A stretch of 64,000 nt of DNA from Augochlora pura (GCF_028453695.1 NC_135780.1:5580001-5644000); one strand, 5' to 3'. Shown: positions 38,361 through 50,740, counted from the stretch's first letter. Made by a program: numbers and translations. Notes: generated from the sequence alone by a model not told the origin.

Positions 38361-40319
38361 GTTCTACGTATTTGAGAAAATTTAGTTTCACTCATTTCTA
38401 TAAAGATTAGCAAACAAACTTAATAGTATGACCGTTTCCAATCGAATCTATTTATTTATTTCTTCTATAAATATTGAAACAACGGTTTAATAAAATGAAA
38501 AAATGCTCGTTTTTGGTACTAAGGAGTATCAAAAAGTTATACCGGAATGCCTTGAAATACTTTCATTAATTTGAAAAAACATGAAAGGGATTGTTATTAG
38601 TATTTCATGAATGAGTTTCTTTTAAAGAGCTCAATTCTACTATTAATCGTTTATTTAACAAATATACACGAAAGACCATTATTTGGTTCAGTAATAAGGG
38701 GAGCAAAGGAATTCTGAAATCTTTCGAATGGCGCTTTTTTCATTCTGTGATATTTGCTAATTGAAAAGTAATGCAAAATAATATTATATTTTTTACAGCA
38801 AAAGATTAACTTTATCAGTACTCGTAACTCATATCATCAACAAAGAAAATATACCTCTATTTTTGTGATTGAAGAACGCAGATTTGTAAAAAAGATCTTT
38901 TTTAGACTCTAATGAGAACATTTTTGAAACAAATTTTTATGGTACTATGCAAAACAGTGTGAGTAAATATTAAGCCGTAAATAATAATAATAATAACAAT
39001 AGTTGATAATAGGTTACGGTAACGGGAGTGTCCAATAGTAATAAATTATAACGCACATAGCCTTATTGAAATATTCAATGTGTGTAGTATAACAGAAAGA
39101 AAGTGCTCATAGGTAAAAACGAGGTATTAAGATCTATAAATATTTGATCTTTCAAGTATAGTATTTAACATTCCATTGACCGTGCAAAACGATCCTGAAG
39201 AAACTGCACACCTGTACAAAGTCTGAACGACCAATATGGGGGGGAAGAATCATCATTCTTCACCTTTTATTGCAATTACATTCCAATTGTGATTTAGAAC
39301 TGTAAATAATTGTACGAGTTATTTATATATATATACGGAAAAAGTCTTTAGTCTAAAAGTATTGTAATATAATTTTATGTTAAGGAATGTGTATAGTATA
39401 GTATATTATTGTACAACTGCGTATCAGTTTATATTTGAAGCCACGTTGCGTATATGTTTGTAACAGTTTGTATGAAATAAATAACGATTACATATTTATG
39501 TATGTATTATGTATAATATTATTCCGACGTGGTCATTATTTATATAAACTATATATACGTATTTCTAATTTTAATTTTTAAAGTCGCGAAAAACTTCAAA
39601 AATAAAAATGTAACTACAAAGCTTTTCGCGGTTAGACAAAACTGCATTATCCTTGAATAACTTACAGAGACAGGTGCCGAAAGAAAAATGTTTTCTCTCT
39701 GGGATTTTATCCCTCGTCTTTCCTTCATTTTCGGAATTTAATTTGTCCCTTGGTAACAGATTAACATAATAAAATGGTAATATCTTGGAACGATAAGTAA
39801 TTAACTTTCAAAAATCGTAATTCGAAAATGGAAAGCTGAAGTAAGTTTAGTTCGGTTTTAAATAAAATTAGTCGTGAAATTTGTCGCTAAATGAAGCAAA
39901 AAATCGACGCGAACGATGAAACCGAGGGTTAACACATTAAAGAGAAACCAATAATTACTATTTCCAGTCACAGCCAACAGAGGTTTCCATTCAATTATAT
40001 TCGCCGCGTACAATTGTCATTCGACTATACAAAAATCTGTCATCTTCTAATAAGAACGCACACAGGTTCCCGCCGACACGCGATTATGAAACATATCGTG
40101 CCCGGTATAAACCGGCTTAATCAACAGGCAACACGTGTAAACGCAGGTTTATTCATTGAAAACTTTCCCTCTCGTTGATTTTTTCTTTTCTGTTGGCGCG
40201 TAAACGGGTGCACCGAAAACGAGCGATTTAATTTAGTGGGCACGCGTACACACCGCAATAGCTAAAGCATTTTTTCGTCAAAGGTCCGCTCTCTCGGCCC
40301 CGCTTGTTCCCTTTTTTTT

Positions 40320-40326
<7 letters not shown>

Positions 40327-40366
<40 letters not shown>
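40327..40366 (+). repeat. (CT)n microsatellite
   Basis: Twenty uninterrupted CT units, flanked by further T/C-rich sequence. Confidence 0.95.
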
Positions 40367-40372
<6 letters not shown>

Positions 40373-40530
40373 TTTTCCAACGAAACAATTGGTCAGGGGG
40401 TGAACGCGAGGTAGGCAGCGGCGGCAGAGAGAGGGGTGGGAGTCTGGAAATGGGCTGGCAGGAGCAGAGAGATTGCACGTAGCTTGATGTATGTGTGCGT
40501 TGCCATGTGTGCGCGCGTGTACGCGAGAGA

Positions 40531-40531
40531 A

Positions 40532-40563
<32 letters not shown>
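40531..40563 (+). repeat. (GA)n microsatellite with one interruption
   Basis: A GA repeat with one GC. It is complementary to the (CT)n run 165 bp to its left, so the two could pair in a single strand or an RNA. Confidence 0.9.
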
Positions 40564-41511
40564 GGATGAAGTGGCAGATTAACATGAACCGATGTGGGCC
40601 ATTCATAACTGATCTTTCTCCTTTCCTCCCCATGCTCTATGTATACGCGAGCTCGTGCACGACGATTTATAGAATTGGAAAAGCGATATCGGAAAAATAG
40701 TAAACTTTATTGATGAATCCCTTCCCGACCTCTAAGAGATATCACCGCGATCGAGTCGACCGCGTTCCCCTGCCGCCGCGTCGTTGTGCCACAGGTGGCA
40801 TGTAACCAATCCACGATACGCTCTGTACAGTAATCTTTTATTCGTTATTCCGGAATCTTTTTTAACCCGGGTAATAATTTTAAGCATCGTCGATCATCGT
40901 TTTCTAACGGAAGGACATTATTCAATCGAATCGCGCAGATTTCGTTACGTATGTCACGATAATGCAAATTAAAGATGCCACCGGAAGCTGATCCGACATT
41001 AAGGAGAAAACAGAGAAACGAAAGAAGTCTGTTAAATGTTAATTATATTATAAAAGTAATTTTTTATCATTTTTAGTAATTTATTATAAAATACAAAATT
41101 ACGATATGAAATTAATTTACCGTAAAACAATTCGCATTGGATAAACAAGATTTTATATATGGTTTGATTACTTAACAGTTTTTTTATATTCATTTAATTA
41201 GTATTGCATATTCATATAATTCATATTGCACTAGAAAACCAAATTATATAGCAACAATAATGAGACAATTCATAAAGACACAATGTTTGATTTACCACTA
41301 TGGGAATGTCGCATTGTATACACTCGTCGACCAATTATGATAATCTTATTCATTTAGCGGTAAAGAACAGTTATGTTGCTCTTCCTGATTCGTGCGACAC
41401 TGCTGTTTAAATACTGTCTTATTATGAATTCTTCTAGGAACGTGATTGCAAACAAGAGCATGTTCTTAAACATAGTACACGAGTATTGTTCTTTTCATTT
41501 ACCATGATTAA

Positions 41512-41917
41512 CCCTTTGCACTCGGAGCTATTTTAATTTTAATATAGCCACTCTGACCTACAGTATTTCGTTCGAAATAATTTACTGTATTTTATGCGAT
41601 GCATTTACTGTATTATAATAGTATAATGTTGTCTATAATTTTAAATAACGTTATTGATACTAATCGAGACAAATCATACGTTTCGCAGTGTTGCGAAGGA
41701 AAGAATTCGGGTGGATTTTTAGCTTAAAGAACGTACGAGGGTTCTAACCCCTATATATACTCAATGTGAAGGAGACCGTAACCTAACTAGTCGATAATGA
41801 TCGACTGCAATGCAATTGGTACTATTGTTATTAAATGACGTTAACGTTAACCTAGTCGTAGAACTCGCAACGAAACGCGATATCAGGCTCTGGATTCGTG
41901 ACAGAACCCGCAAAGGG
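41512..41917. mobile_element. MITE-like element with piggyBac-like ends
   Basis: The left end is TTAA followed by CCCTTTGCACTCGG. The right end is the inverted GCAAAGGG followed by TTGA, one base off TTAA. TTAA target duplications and CCC-starting inverted ends are piggyBac hallmarks. The element is 406 bp and has no transposase frame. Similar single ends occur at 4118 (TTAACCCTTTGCA), 44457 (GAGGGTTAA) and 47268 (GCAAGGGGTTAA). The inverted ends match over only 8 bp, so this may be two separate remnants. Confidence 0.4.
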
Positions 41918-41975
41918 TTGATATCATCTCTCTGCTCGAATGCAAAACAGACGGCGCAAGTAAATTATTCTTAAG

Positions 41976-42125
41976 ATGGAAACGAAGGTGAAGATAGAGG
42001 GTACGGATCTAGAGATGGGGGTTGTAAGGAAAAGAAATCGAAGTATCGATGCACGGGACACCGTAGCCCAGCGAGAACTTAATACGGTGGCATTCCCTTT
42101 ATACGTGGAATGGAGCACAACGTGA
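41976..42125 (+). CDS. Small open frame, 49 codons, doubtful
   Basis: It runs from METKVKIEGTDLEMGVVRKR to a stop at 42123. The ATG has A at -3 and G at +4. A good donor (GTGAGA at 42122) overlaps the stop and could lead to the acceptor at 43637. It lies just after the MITE-like element, which contains a TATATATA at 41752. Composition is protein-like but a chance frame of this length is quite possible. Confidence 0.2.
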   Translation: METKVKIEGTDLEMGVVRKRNRSIDARDTVAQRELNTVAFPLYVEWSTT

Positions 42126-42310
42126 GATCTACTTTAATCCTAATATACCATACGTATCACGGGCTGCTGAAATAATGACGCGTCCTGTAACAATCACCGG
42201 GGAACGATGTCCACGTGAACCAGATGGAGTCGAAAGCGGTCATTCGGCGCCGTCATCGATCATCTTTACTGATTTTCTGACCGTACGAAATTTCGATTAA
42301 GTTACGTTAG

Positions 42311-43780
42311 ATGGCGGTGCTAGTTATTCGAACTTGTGCACCGCGGACAAAACATTTCCAGCCCGGTATGTCTGTTCGAGTCCCGGCGTAATTGTTGTCC
42401 ACGAGTTCGCGGTACAACGGCCTCCCGTTGGTCGACCGCGCGCCGAAAAAGAAAATATTTTCTCTGAAAAATCGTGCGGCCCTTTCGGTAGTCGGTCTCC
42501 TTAGGAATGGTCGCGGCGGCGGCGATACCGTAATTCTAGGAAATATTGAAAATTGGGCGGTCGGTCAACTGTTTCGCGTGCACCGGCAGAGGCGAGGGAG
42601 AATGTACGCCAAGACCAGAAGGACGTCCTGTGACGCATTCAATTGAAAATCTCAAGGCACCCTTGTGCACCGTTGGACGATAATTTATAGGGTTACATTA
42701 CGTACAATATGGATCAGTTATTTTGGTTTAATGGAACGAAATTTTTAACAAAAATGTTCGCCAGTTTTCGACGCGTGGCGGAAGCGAGCGTACGCGATCG
42801 GTTCTTTGATCGACCAACACGGGTGATGTACAATCGAGTTTCAAGCAACGTAATCACATTGATTTTACGTATTAATAATTATTTCTCTCTCTCTCTCTCT
42901 CTTTTTCGACTCTTCGACGATGATTTATTTAATACGCGCACAAAAGTTTACCAGCAATCCGTAATTTAAATGGAACGATGACTCCTTCGATAAATACGCT
43001 TGAATTACTGCAAATATTTCTGTTTAAATTAAAAGCAACAGTGTCTTATCGTTCTGATTTAATAAAAACTACGTGTTCTACCAGAGAAACACCTGTTCTA
43101 CCCTTTAATTGCAACACGTGCTAATAGTATCGGAGCTAGAAAAATATATTATCTATAACCAGGGACTTCTCTAATTAATGAAATAGTCGATCAAACAAAG
43201 TCTGAGCTTCCTTGACAGAAAATAACCTCTTTTTAAAATTGTAACGCGTATTTCAAGAGAGCAACGCGTAAAATATGTTAATAAGGAAATCTACATTTTG
43301 ATTTATGCATTTATTCAGTTTCATAAAATTATATTTTAACAAATGTAAATTATTTATACTTCGGTTTTTGGGCTATTATAAAACGATGAATAGAACTTTG
43401 ATTCAAGTAGTACGCGAAATTATAGAAAGTATACTATAGTGTTCATTTATAACGAAACGTACGTAGAAACAGCAGCACCAGTTTAAATATTATTGTCAAC
43501 CGACTGGAACTATTAAGAGAAAAATAGAAATTTTTACGTCACCTCTGTTTGTTGTAGCTGACGCAGAAAATGTTGATTTTGCAAGAAGACGGACGATCTA
43601 ATTATAATTTACGTTTCTCGAGTCTTCCTCTTTATAGAAATCACAATAGCCGACCACCCCGCTCCGAGCATCCAAATGACATCAGCCTTAAGTAACGGTA
43701 GTGGAGGGGGGTGGACATCTATTATGACTAATGGCATACGTCAGGTTCCTCCTTTTGAAATGAACAGTACTCCCGATTGA
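42311..43780 (+). CDS. Candidate two-exon small gene, 65 residues
   Basis: I do not recognise the product. Exon 1 (42311-42365) starts MAVLVIRTCAPRTKHFQP and ends at a strong GTATGT donor in phase 1, inside a CpG-rich block (42200-42660) that looks like a promoter. Exon 2 (43638-43780) follows a pyrimidine tract and TAG acceptor, is entered in the right phase, and reads EITIADHPAPSIQMT and on through SNGSGGGWTSIMTNG to FEMNSTPD and a stop. A stop codon sits directly before the ATG. Exon 2 is much less AT-rich than both flanks. Alternatively exon 2 could be a terminal exon of another transcript, such as one beginning at 41976. No signal peptide or membrane segment is evident. Confidence 0.4.
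42366..43637. other. Intron of the candidate 65-residue gene or intergenic sequence
   Basis: The first 300 bases continue the CpG-rich block. The rest is AT-rich, with a short (CT)n run near 42884-42902. No further exon is evident. Confidence 0.5.
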
Positions 43781-43813
43781 TTGTTACAATTACGATGGAA
43801 AGCATAAGCGAAC

Positions 43814-44021
43814 GTCTTTTGCGAATACTTTATCGTCAAATTATATTTAAGACAAGGTAATATCAATGTTTTATGTTGGTACTATAAGAAATATAGCATA
43901 GTGAACTAATTTAAGAAACTTTATTTCAACAGACAGTTGTTATTTATCTAAGAATTTCAGGTTATGTCAGGTAAGGTCTTTTGCAAATACTTTATCATTA
44001 AATTATATTTAAGATAAAGTA
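43814..44021. repeat. Pair of diverged 46-bp direct repeats
   Basis: The units are 43814-43859 and 43976-44021, each starting GTCTTTTGC and containing AAATTATATTTAAGA. They differ at about seven positions. They lie just after the last exon of the candidate 65-residue gene. Confidence 0.75.
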
Positions 44022-44689
44022 TCGTCGTCCTGACTACGAGTCAGGTATCGTAGAATTTCAAGTAAAACAACGATCAGCGTCTACTTCGTTGAACAATTTG
44101 CTTTATTAAGATTTCTCATCGTATACAATTATTAATATAATAATTATTGCGTACTGAAATGAAGCTTTAATATTTTGTGAAACACTTGGTAGTTTTCACT
44201 TCGTAAGAAATATATTTAGATATAATACTATAAACGAAAACCAAATAGAAATTTCTCTTTTCTGTAATAAATTTAGGCAGTTGAAAACAATATGTAATTT
44301 TTGTACCGTGTAAAATTTCATCTACCCATTTTTTATCATAAATGCATAAGGATCTGCAGTTTAGAGTTAATTCTTTCAACTTGCTTGTATTTTAAAGAGT
44401 CGAATTAAAAGTCTACTTGACGTAACCTATGTAACCTGAAAGCTACCTGGGCTCATAGAGGGTTAACAAAAAGAGTGACACGGATACTTGGTAATAAACT
44501 TTCATACAGTACAACTTGAAATTAGTAAATTTAAAATTCTGTCTATTTTGTGAAGTCAAGAAAAAAGAAATGAGTTCCGAGCTCGTTAAAACGGCAAATA
44601 CAATTCATAAAAATCATTCGGATAATTTATGTAAAGAGTCTACTGTCTTGCAGTCCGGGGGTGACTAACAGCCAGTGATAAAGGGTCAG

Positions 44690-45400
44690 CGAATGGATGC
44701 GAGGCGAGGGAGAGAAAGGAGAGGAGGAGGAGGGAGAGACAAGAAGGGAGAGCAAAGAAAGGAGTCTCGCAGGCCTAACGGAACACTTTCACCTGCCGCC
44801 CCTTAAAGGGTTTAAACATCCCGAAGAATCGAGGATCGTCCGTGGTGGATGAATTTATTTCCAGAAGACGGGTGAGAGAGGGAGAAAGAGAGATCGGTTA
44901 TACCTGTTGTGCAATCGCGACAAAAGAGAGCCCGGCGGAATAACAGTTAACCGAAGAAATTCGTCGGCGCGATCGTTCGTTGTCGATTATTCGCGGAAAC
45001 TGCGCGGCCGTCGTCGATGAACAATTTCAATGCACCGCCGGCAGTGCCCCTCGAGTATCGCAAACTCAATATTTATTTCTTTAATTTCACGATATCTGCT
45101 TGAACGGAAGAGCCAGTTGATACATTCCCTTTAATATATACAACATAAAAAGTTTCACGACGAATAAAGCGAGCAGGGGAGTGGGAGGAGAATGGATGCG
45201 AGAGCGAGCCAGCGTCGGCGCGAGCGAGCTAGCGAAACCGAGCTCGGGGGTGGAACGAAGAGAGAGACAGAGGAGAGAAGAGGAATAGCGGGTAGGGTGT
45301 GAGTTAGGGGCGCGAGCGACAGAGAGGGAACGAGTGGCTATAGGAGAGAGCGAGAAAGGGAAAAGCCATAGAGAGAAAGAGAGAAAGTAGTAACAGGCGG
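44690..45400 (+). promoter_or_regulatory. Purine-rich, GC-rich promoter-like block
   Basis: The plus strand is strongly enriched in GA and GGAG (44698-44765, 44872-44895, 45170-45390), with GAGAG motifs that GAGA-type factors bind in insects. The coding ATG of the candidate membrane-anchored protein lies inside, at 44849. The pattern resembles other GA-rich insect promoters and leaders. Confidence 0.45.
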
Positions 45401-48400
45401 CGGGTGGCGGCCCGGGACGCCAGGGGAGGTTTATTGAACAGAGAGGGCGTACACTCGAAAAGATTTTGACCGAAATTTCCGGCTCCGTTATTCTTTTTCC
45501 CCTTGTGGGACCGTCCTCCGTCCCTCGAAGAAAAAATCATTCCGAAAAACGGATCCGCGCGTACGCGTACGGTTAAATATCGCGGGCCTCCGCCGACGAA
45601 TCGGGGCCGAAATCGCTGGTTTTTCGTCGGGAACGACGGCAATAATTTATCGTTCGGCCGCGCGAAAGATAAAGTGAAATGCAAGCACGAGCGAAACGCG
45701 AGAGAAAGAAACGTACGAACGGCATAGCGCGAGAGCGTACGGGACGGAGAACCGGAGACGGAGAGAAAGAGAGACGAAGGGGCAGAGACGATGGTTCTAA
45801 GCTACAACGGCTTTTATACTGTCCACGCATCTCTTCGACCGTGCGACACTGGGAATTTACAGAGTCCACCGAAAAAAATCTTTTCTCTCTGGTTCGATAG
45901 AGCACGCCCGTATCGACATTACCAGAGAGAAGTTTCTTTTTTTCCGTGGCCGGCGAAATTCTCCGAAAATGGCGTAACGTTCGCCGATGGTCAATTCCAT
46001 GCCGGTCGTCGGGCTCTCGTTTATTTTTGCATTTTAAGGCATTGAAGAAAAGAAAATGTTAAAAATAGGAAAAAGCGAGCGGCTCGTACACAGGGTGAGT
46101 CGAAGAGAGGGCGGCCCGACTCGGGGGAGGCACTGGGCAGAGGGAAAGATGCGCACAAAAACGCACTGACGAACGTACAATGAAGCAAAAAGGGATATCC
46201 TAACATGCGAAGGCGAAGTAAAAGTCTGTAGGCGCGGGAAAAAAGTTGCGCCGTAAGGTTCGGAATGGTAATTCAAACTGAATATACGGTAGTGATGGAT
46301 ATTCTTTAAAAATCAACTTATAATTCACCAATTATGGAAATGTTCGACGACGCTCGTTCGATATCGTGGAACGGTATAAACGATCGATGCGCGCGTATAC
46401 GAATTGAAATTGAACGTTGTTTTAATTATTCGATTAAATAAAATGTACGAGTTCTAAGAGAATTTCAATAACCGTATAATTCTTTCGCAAACACTTCTTG
46501 CAAATCTTTTTAGTTTCTTTACTCGGAAAGTTCATCTTTTTCTTGTGTATCTTGAAAATCATATTTGAAAAATGAATGTATGTTTCAATTCTGATAATAT
46601 TCCAGTTGTTCAAACTCGCCGTGAAAATGCTAAAGATTGCCATTAAGAAATAAGAAATTGCAAATGGTAATCGTACCTTAATATAAACGTCAACTTTTTG
46701 ATGCTTTTATTGAAGTTTTTCTTTTTATTGTATAGAGTCGACAAGTGAGATAAAAAATGTCACGTTCGGTTACCAATGAGCAATAAACTTTATTTCTTTA
46801 TAGAAGACCTTTCGTGCCTTTTGTTCGAACGCATTTTATTAAACGCATGTACGATCGTAACGGCGTACGTGATGAACGCAGGTAAAAGGAATCGGATGTC
46901 CGAAAGATATAGGCTGACCGGATGCGTCTCAGGTATATTGGTTCTTGCACGTTATACCGTCGACATTTTCATATTTGAGCGACGAACCCACATCGAACGT
47001 TTTAAAAATATGTTTTTAAACCTCCGCTGCCACACATTCTATGCGAAACGCGTTTGTTATATTGAATCACTCGGATTCAGTTCAGTTATATATATATATT
47101 TCACTTACAAATATTATTAAATTAATTATTCATTCGATTTCTTCGAATTATTTATTCCATAAATTATTAATTATGGATGTTATTCTATTCTTTAAAATTG
47201 GAATAAAATTCTAAGAAATTATATCAATTGAAAAATTCCTAATCGCAGTAACTGTGAAGAAAATGGTACGGCAAGGGGTTAAACAGAACAGGTTTACACG
47301 TGTATGTATATCCGTGTCTATTGAAGCCCTTATCTTTCAGCGTCGCGGTTCGCGCGAGAATTTGATTAAAACGACGGTACTTGTTGCGCGCCGCTTAAAT
47401 CTTTGAAATCATTAGAAAAAAATCAAAATCCCCGCGCAGTTCGAAAAGACGCCGTAGCAAAAACAAACATAAAGCTCGCGAGGGTATTCAGGTAGTTTCC
47501 TACATTGAAGCGAATCCGCTTACTTGTTCGCCCTAGAGCACCCTGCTTTGTGATGAATGTCCGCTCTTCTCTTCCGCCCTCTCCCGGTCTCTCCGCCCTC
47601 TGCCATCCCTCAACATTCCCTCCCCGCGCGCTCTCCCCCCCGGCGCTGCACCTAGAGCTGGTTCACTCCTTGGCTCGTGCTTTTGTCTCGAAGAATGCGC
47701 ACAATGCCTCTACCCGTGGTGCCCAGGCCCAGGCCCCCGAGTCTTTCCTTGATCCATCTTTTTTTCCTCTTTCGGCCGATCCGAGTTCCGTGACTCCGTG
47801 AAAAGGACTTAATCACATGCGGCACGAGGGATTTGTCCCTTCTCAGGTAGTCCTCGGATTTCTTTTCGTTCGTCTATCTAGCCCCTTTTGAAAAAAAAAA
47901 AGAAAAAACGAAATTCTAACAGGTTCGTTTAACCCTCCGCGACCCTGCCATACTTTTTTCACGGAAAATTCTACGGCGAACTCGAACACTCGATCGTTAG
48001 ATATTTGTGACTATAATTAAACTGGTAATATAATGAAAACATATAATGAAACTGGTCCAAGTCATATATTTCTTGTTTCGATATATTTAATGAATTGCAT
48101 TTGCATAAATTAAAATATATTTTTACATTATACGACCTTTTTATTTAGAATTTTATTAGTCTTGATCAATGGAAATTTATTGTGAATATGAAATTTTCCT
48201 GTGAATTTCGTACGAAAATGTTGTTCTTAAAGTTTCAATTGACTTAGACTTAAGAATGAAACTACAAGATTCCGTACAAAAGAAACTATAGAAAGGAATT
48301 CCTACCCTAATGTCGACAAAAACTGGAAAACTCTATCCGGGGTGCTTTTGAACTCTGGTGAAATTCAATCCAAAAGGAGACGCGCGATTCTAACGTCGCG

Positions 48401-50740
48401 CTACTATTGAGAATCTTTGTTAACAATCTGTACGCACTGTTATATGTGTGTGTCGCGTGTACAATTTTATTATTGATTCTACATTATTTGAAACGCGTCG
48501 CTCGGAGAAGTTTCGGGCCAAGAATCAAAGGACCAATTAAGATATTCATGCGGGTACTCGAAACTTTATTATACCTAGCACCGTAATATTATATTTGCCT
48601 GGATACTTCCACGATTATAACTGTTTTTTATTGCTTCGGATTCTTAAGCGGTCGTTTTCATTGACCGTCCCCTATCTTTGTGTCCACTCTTTCAAACTTT
48701 TCCACAATCTCCTTGTATTATAGCGACCAAAACTCTGACTACTTCGTAATGACATTTTTAATTAATAGACCTACTAATTCCAATTTGTCAACATTCGCTT
48801 TTTAGTAACACATTTTAAATACATCTTGCTCATTTATAACATCCATTGTAAGTGATTATTAATTAATCTAACAAAGTAAAGAAATATAATTATAATTTCT
48901 GTAATTATTGATAAAAATACTATATAGCAATATATTGATTTTTGATTTATTAAATAGTTGAAGGCGATTACTGAGACGAGGCGATTTTCGCAGATGTGTC
49001 GAGTGTGCTCAAATTATTTTAATTTTTATACAATACAAATATAACTTATTATATGCAATTATATAGAACACTTACCTTATCAACACTTACCATAGTTCAC
49101 GACCCCCGAAACGCCTTCAAAAGTGTCCATACACGTATTCAGAGGGACACAAGAATAAATAAAATATTTTTTGAAAAACGTAACGTATTCTATATTTAAC
49201 AAACATTTTTCTCATATTAGATATTTACAATTACATCGTACGTGTGTGTCTGTGTATTCGCTAACACATTCGTCGTTAAATATTTACAATAGGTAATTAC
49301 AAAGTTTGTTTTTCCCCTTCGTTGACTCCGCAACAAAATTAGTATCGAACGGAACGCATGAACGATATTCGCCTAAGTAATATACACAATTTGTACGTAA
49401 CGCGTTTAGTTTTTAAGAGCCTAGCCGGCGAAGATGCTTAAGTCTCTGTTAACTTTTTTAACACGCTCGAGTATGGTATGTGTACGTATATGCGTGTGTG
49501 GCCATATACTTAGCTAAAAAAAAGAATTTCTTTAACGGAGAAAAAGTTTTTGGTTCGGTTGCATGTTTGCCAGTCTTCTTGCTCGCGTGAAAGAAAATTC
49601 TGATCGCGCACGCGTGCACGGAGTGTCCTGTAAATAACACTAACAATGTCTAAACAACGGTACGTTTCCGCGCGTTCCATTCAGCCCCGTTTATTAATTA
49701 TTGTATTTTACAGGACAATCCGCGTACGCGTATAGTTTTCGATATGCGTCGGTGACTTCTACGGAAAATTCTTAATCGAATATAAATGAAACAAAAGAAC
49801 ATGTCCCCGGTGCGTATACAAGTTTTACACACGTTTACACCATAAAACATTCGATGTTCTCTTTCCTTTCGCATGGCTACAATTTTACATTTTATTACGT
49901 ATTTCGAGACGGTCGTACTTTGTTCACACATTTCGCGGGGACCGATGAAAATCATAACGAAAACGTAATTATTAGCGTGACGTTCTCGGAACGGAAACCC
50001 TAGGAAAACATTTACAATGGAAGTGCAGTCATTATAATTAGATTACTCGTGTCGTTGTAGTTTGTTCTTTTGATCGATGAGATGGGTCGATTTTTGATTT
50101 CGCTTGATTTTCATCGATAGATTCCGTGTATTGCTATTCATTCATAGAAATGCGCTTTCATTTTTATACAATACGAAAATTCATTAAATCCATTTATTGC
50201 AGCGTGTGCGTATTTCAAAATCAACTGACTTCGTTCATCGTATACTTGCTTAGTTTCTTTTATAGTCATCCCCATATTCGTAAAGACAAATGAACTGTAT
50301 TTCCCTGATCTCTAAGAATATATATATATATTCAATTTATTACAATTAACCCGCTATTTTCCCCTTTTCGAAAAAAAGAAAGATATAACCGTAGATCGTC
50401 TTACATTTTTTTTTTCAATACTTTTTATTAATAATTTAATTACTGAAACACAGCATAATCCTTTCCAATGCACTGACTTTTCTTTTTTTCTTTCAGCTTA
50501 GACATTAATACAGATTATAAAAACAGTTGTAAAACTTCTGGACAAGGAAAACGGCTCTCTGAAATGTGGGAAAAGAGATTCTTAGATTCGGATAAGATAC
50601 GCAAAGAAATCTCCGATGTGAGAGAGATGAAGAAGATGCGGAATAAAATAGGGAACAAAATGAATTTTAAGGTAATAATGGGGTTGTTAATAATCACGCT
50701 TGTAATCTTAGATTATTGTTTTTTAAAACACGAAACATAA
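44849..50740 (+). CDS. Candidate three-exon gene for a small C-terminally anchored membrane protein, 114 residues
   Basis: I do not recognise the family. Exon 1 (44849-44871) encodes MNLFPED and ends at GTGAGA in phase 2. Exon 2 (46804-46881) follows a T-rich tract and TAG acceptor, encodes GRPFVPFVRTHFIKRMYDRN and GVRDER, and ends at GTAAAA in phase 2. Exon 3 (50497-50740) follows a strong pyrimidine tract and CAG, encodes 80 residues and ends at a stop at 50738. All junctions agree in phase and the total is 345 nt. The protein is charged, with a possible helix (KIRKEISDVREMKKMRNKIG), and ends in one hydrophobic segment, VIMGLLIITLVILDYCFL, then KHET: the layout of a tail-anchored protein. 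The exon 3 frame is the best supported part; exons 1 and 2 are inferred. An internal GTAATA after NFK could end exon 3 early. Confidence 0.45.
46882..50496. other. Large intron of the candidate membrane-protein gene, or intergenic
   Basis: A pyrimidine- and GC-rich block at 47520-47810 looks like a promoter or leader but has no convincing coding frame. A piggyBac-like end (GGCAAGGGGTTAAA) lies at 47266. The remaining sequence is AT-rich. The right part may belong to a long Ppa 3' UTR on the other strand. Confidence 0.45.

Larger units (their letters stand above)
38361..41507. other. 3' UTR of the lipid phosphatase gene and downstream sequence
   Basis: The first 1.1 kb is a probable 3' UTR with a poly(A) signal at 39476. 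Beyond it I see no gene. Two long dinucleotide repeats lie at 40327-40366 and 40531-40563. The interval 41000-41500 is plain AT-rich sequence. Confidence 0.6.

Noticed and set aside
40262..40633. Minus-strand frames with Arg-Glu repeats
   Set aside because: They are translations of the (CT)n/(GA)n microsatellites.
42360..42390. GTTCGAGTCCCGG, a tRNA B-box look-alike
   Set aside because: No matching T-stem, anticodon arm or acceptor stem can be drawn. A similar look-alike at 9466 fails in the same way.
45791..46045. 84-codon frame and a nearby MLKIGKSERLVHR ending at a GTGAGT donor (46095)
   Set aside because: The donor is strong but its phase 0 end does not fit the acceptor at 46803, and the other frame has no splice signals. 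It was kept out of the gene model.
47505..47801. 98-codon plus-strand frame, Pro/Ser/Ala-rich
   Set aside because: It lies in a C-rich, pyrimidine-rich block where stops are rare; the composition reflects the base bias and there is no splice or homology support.
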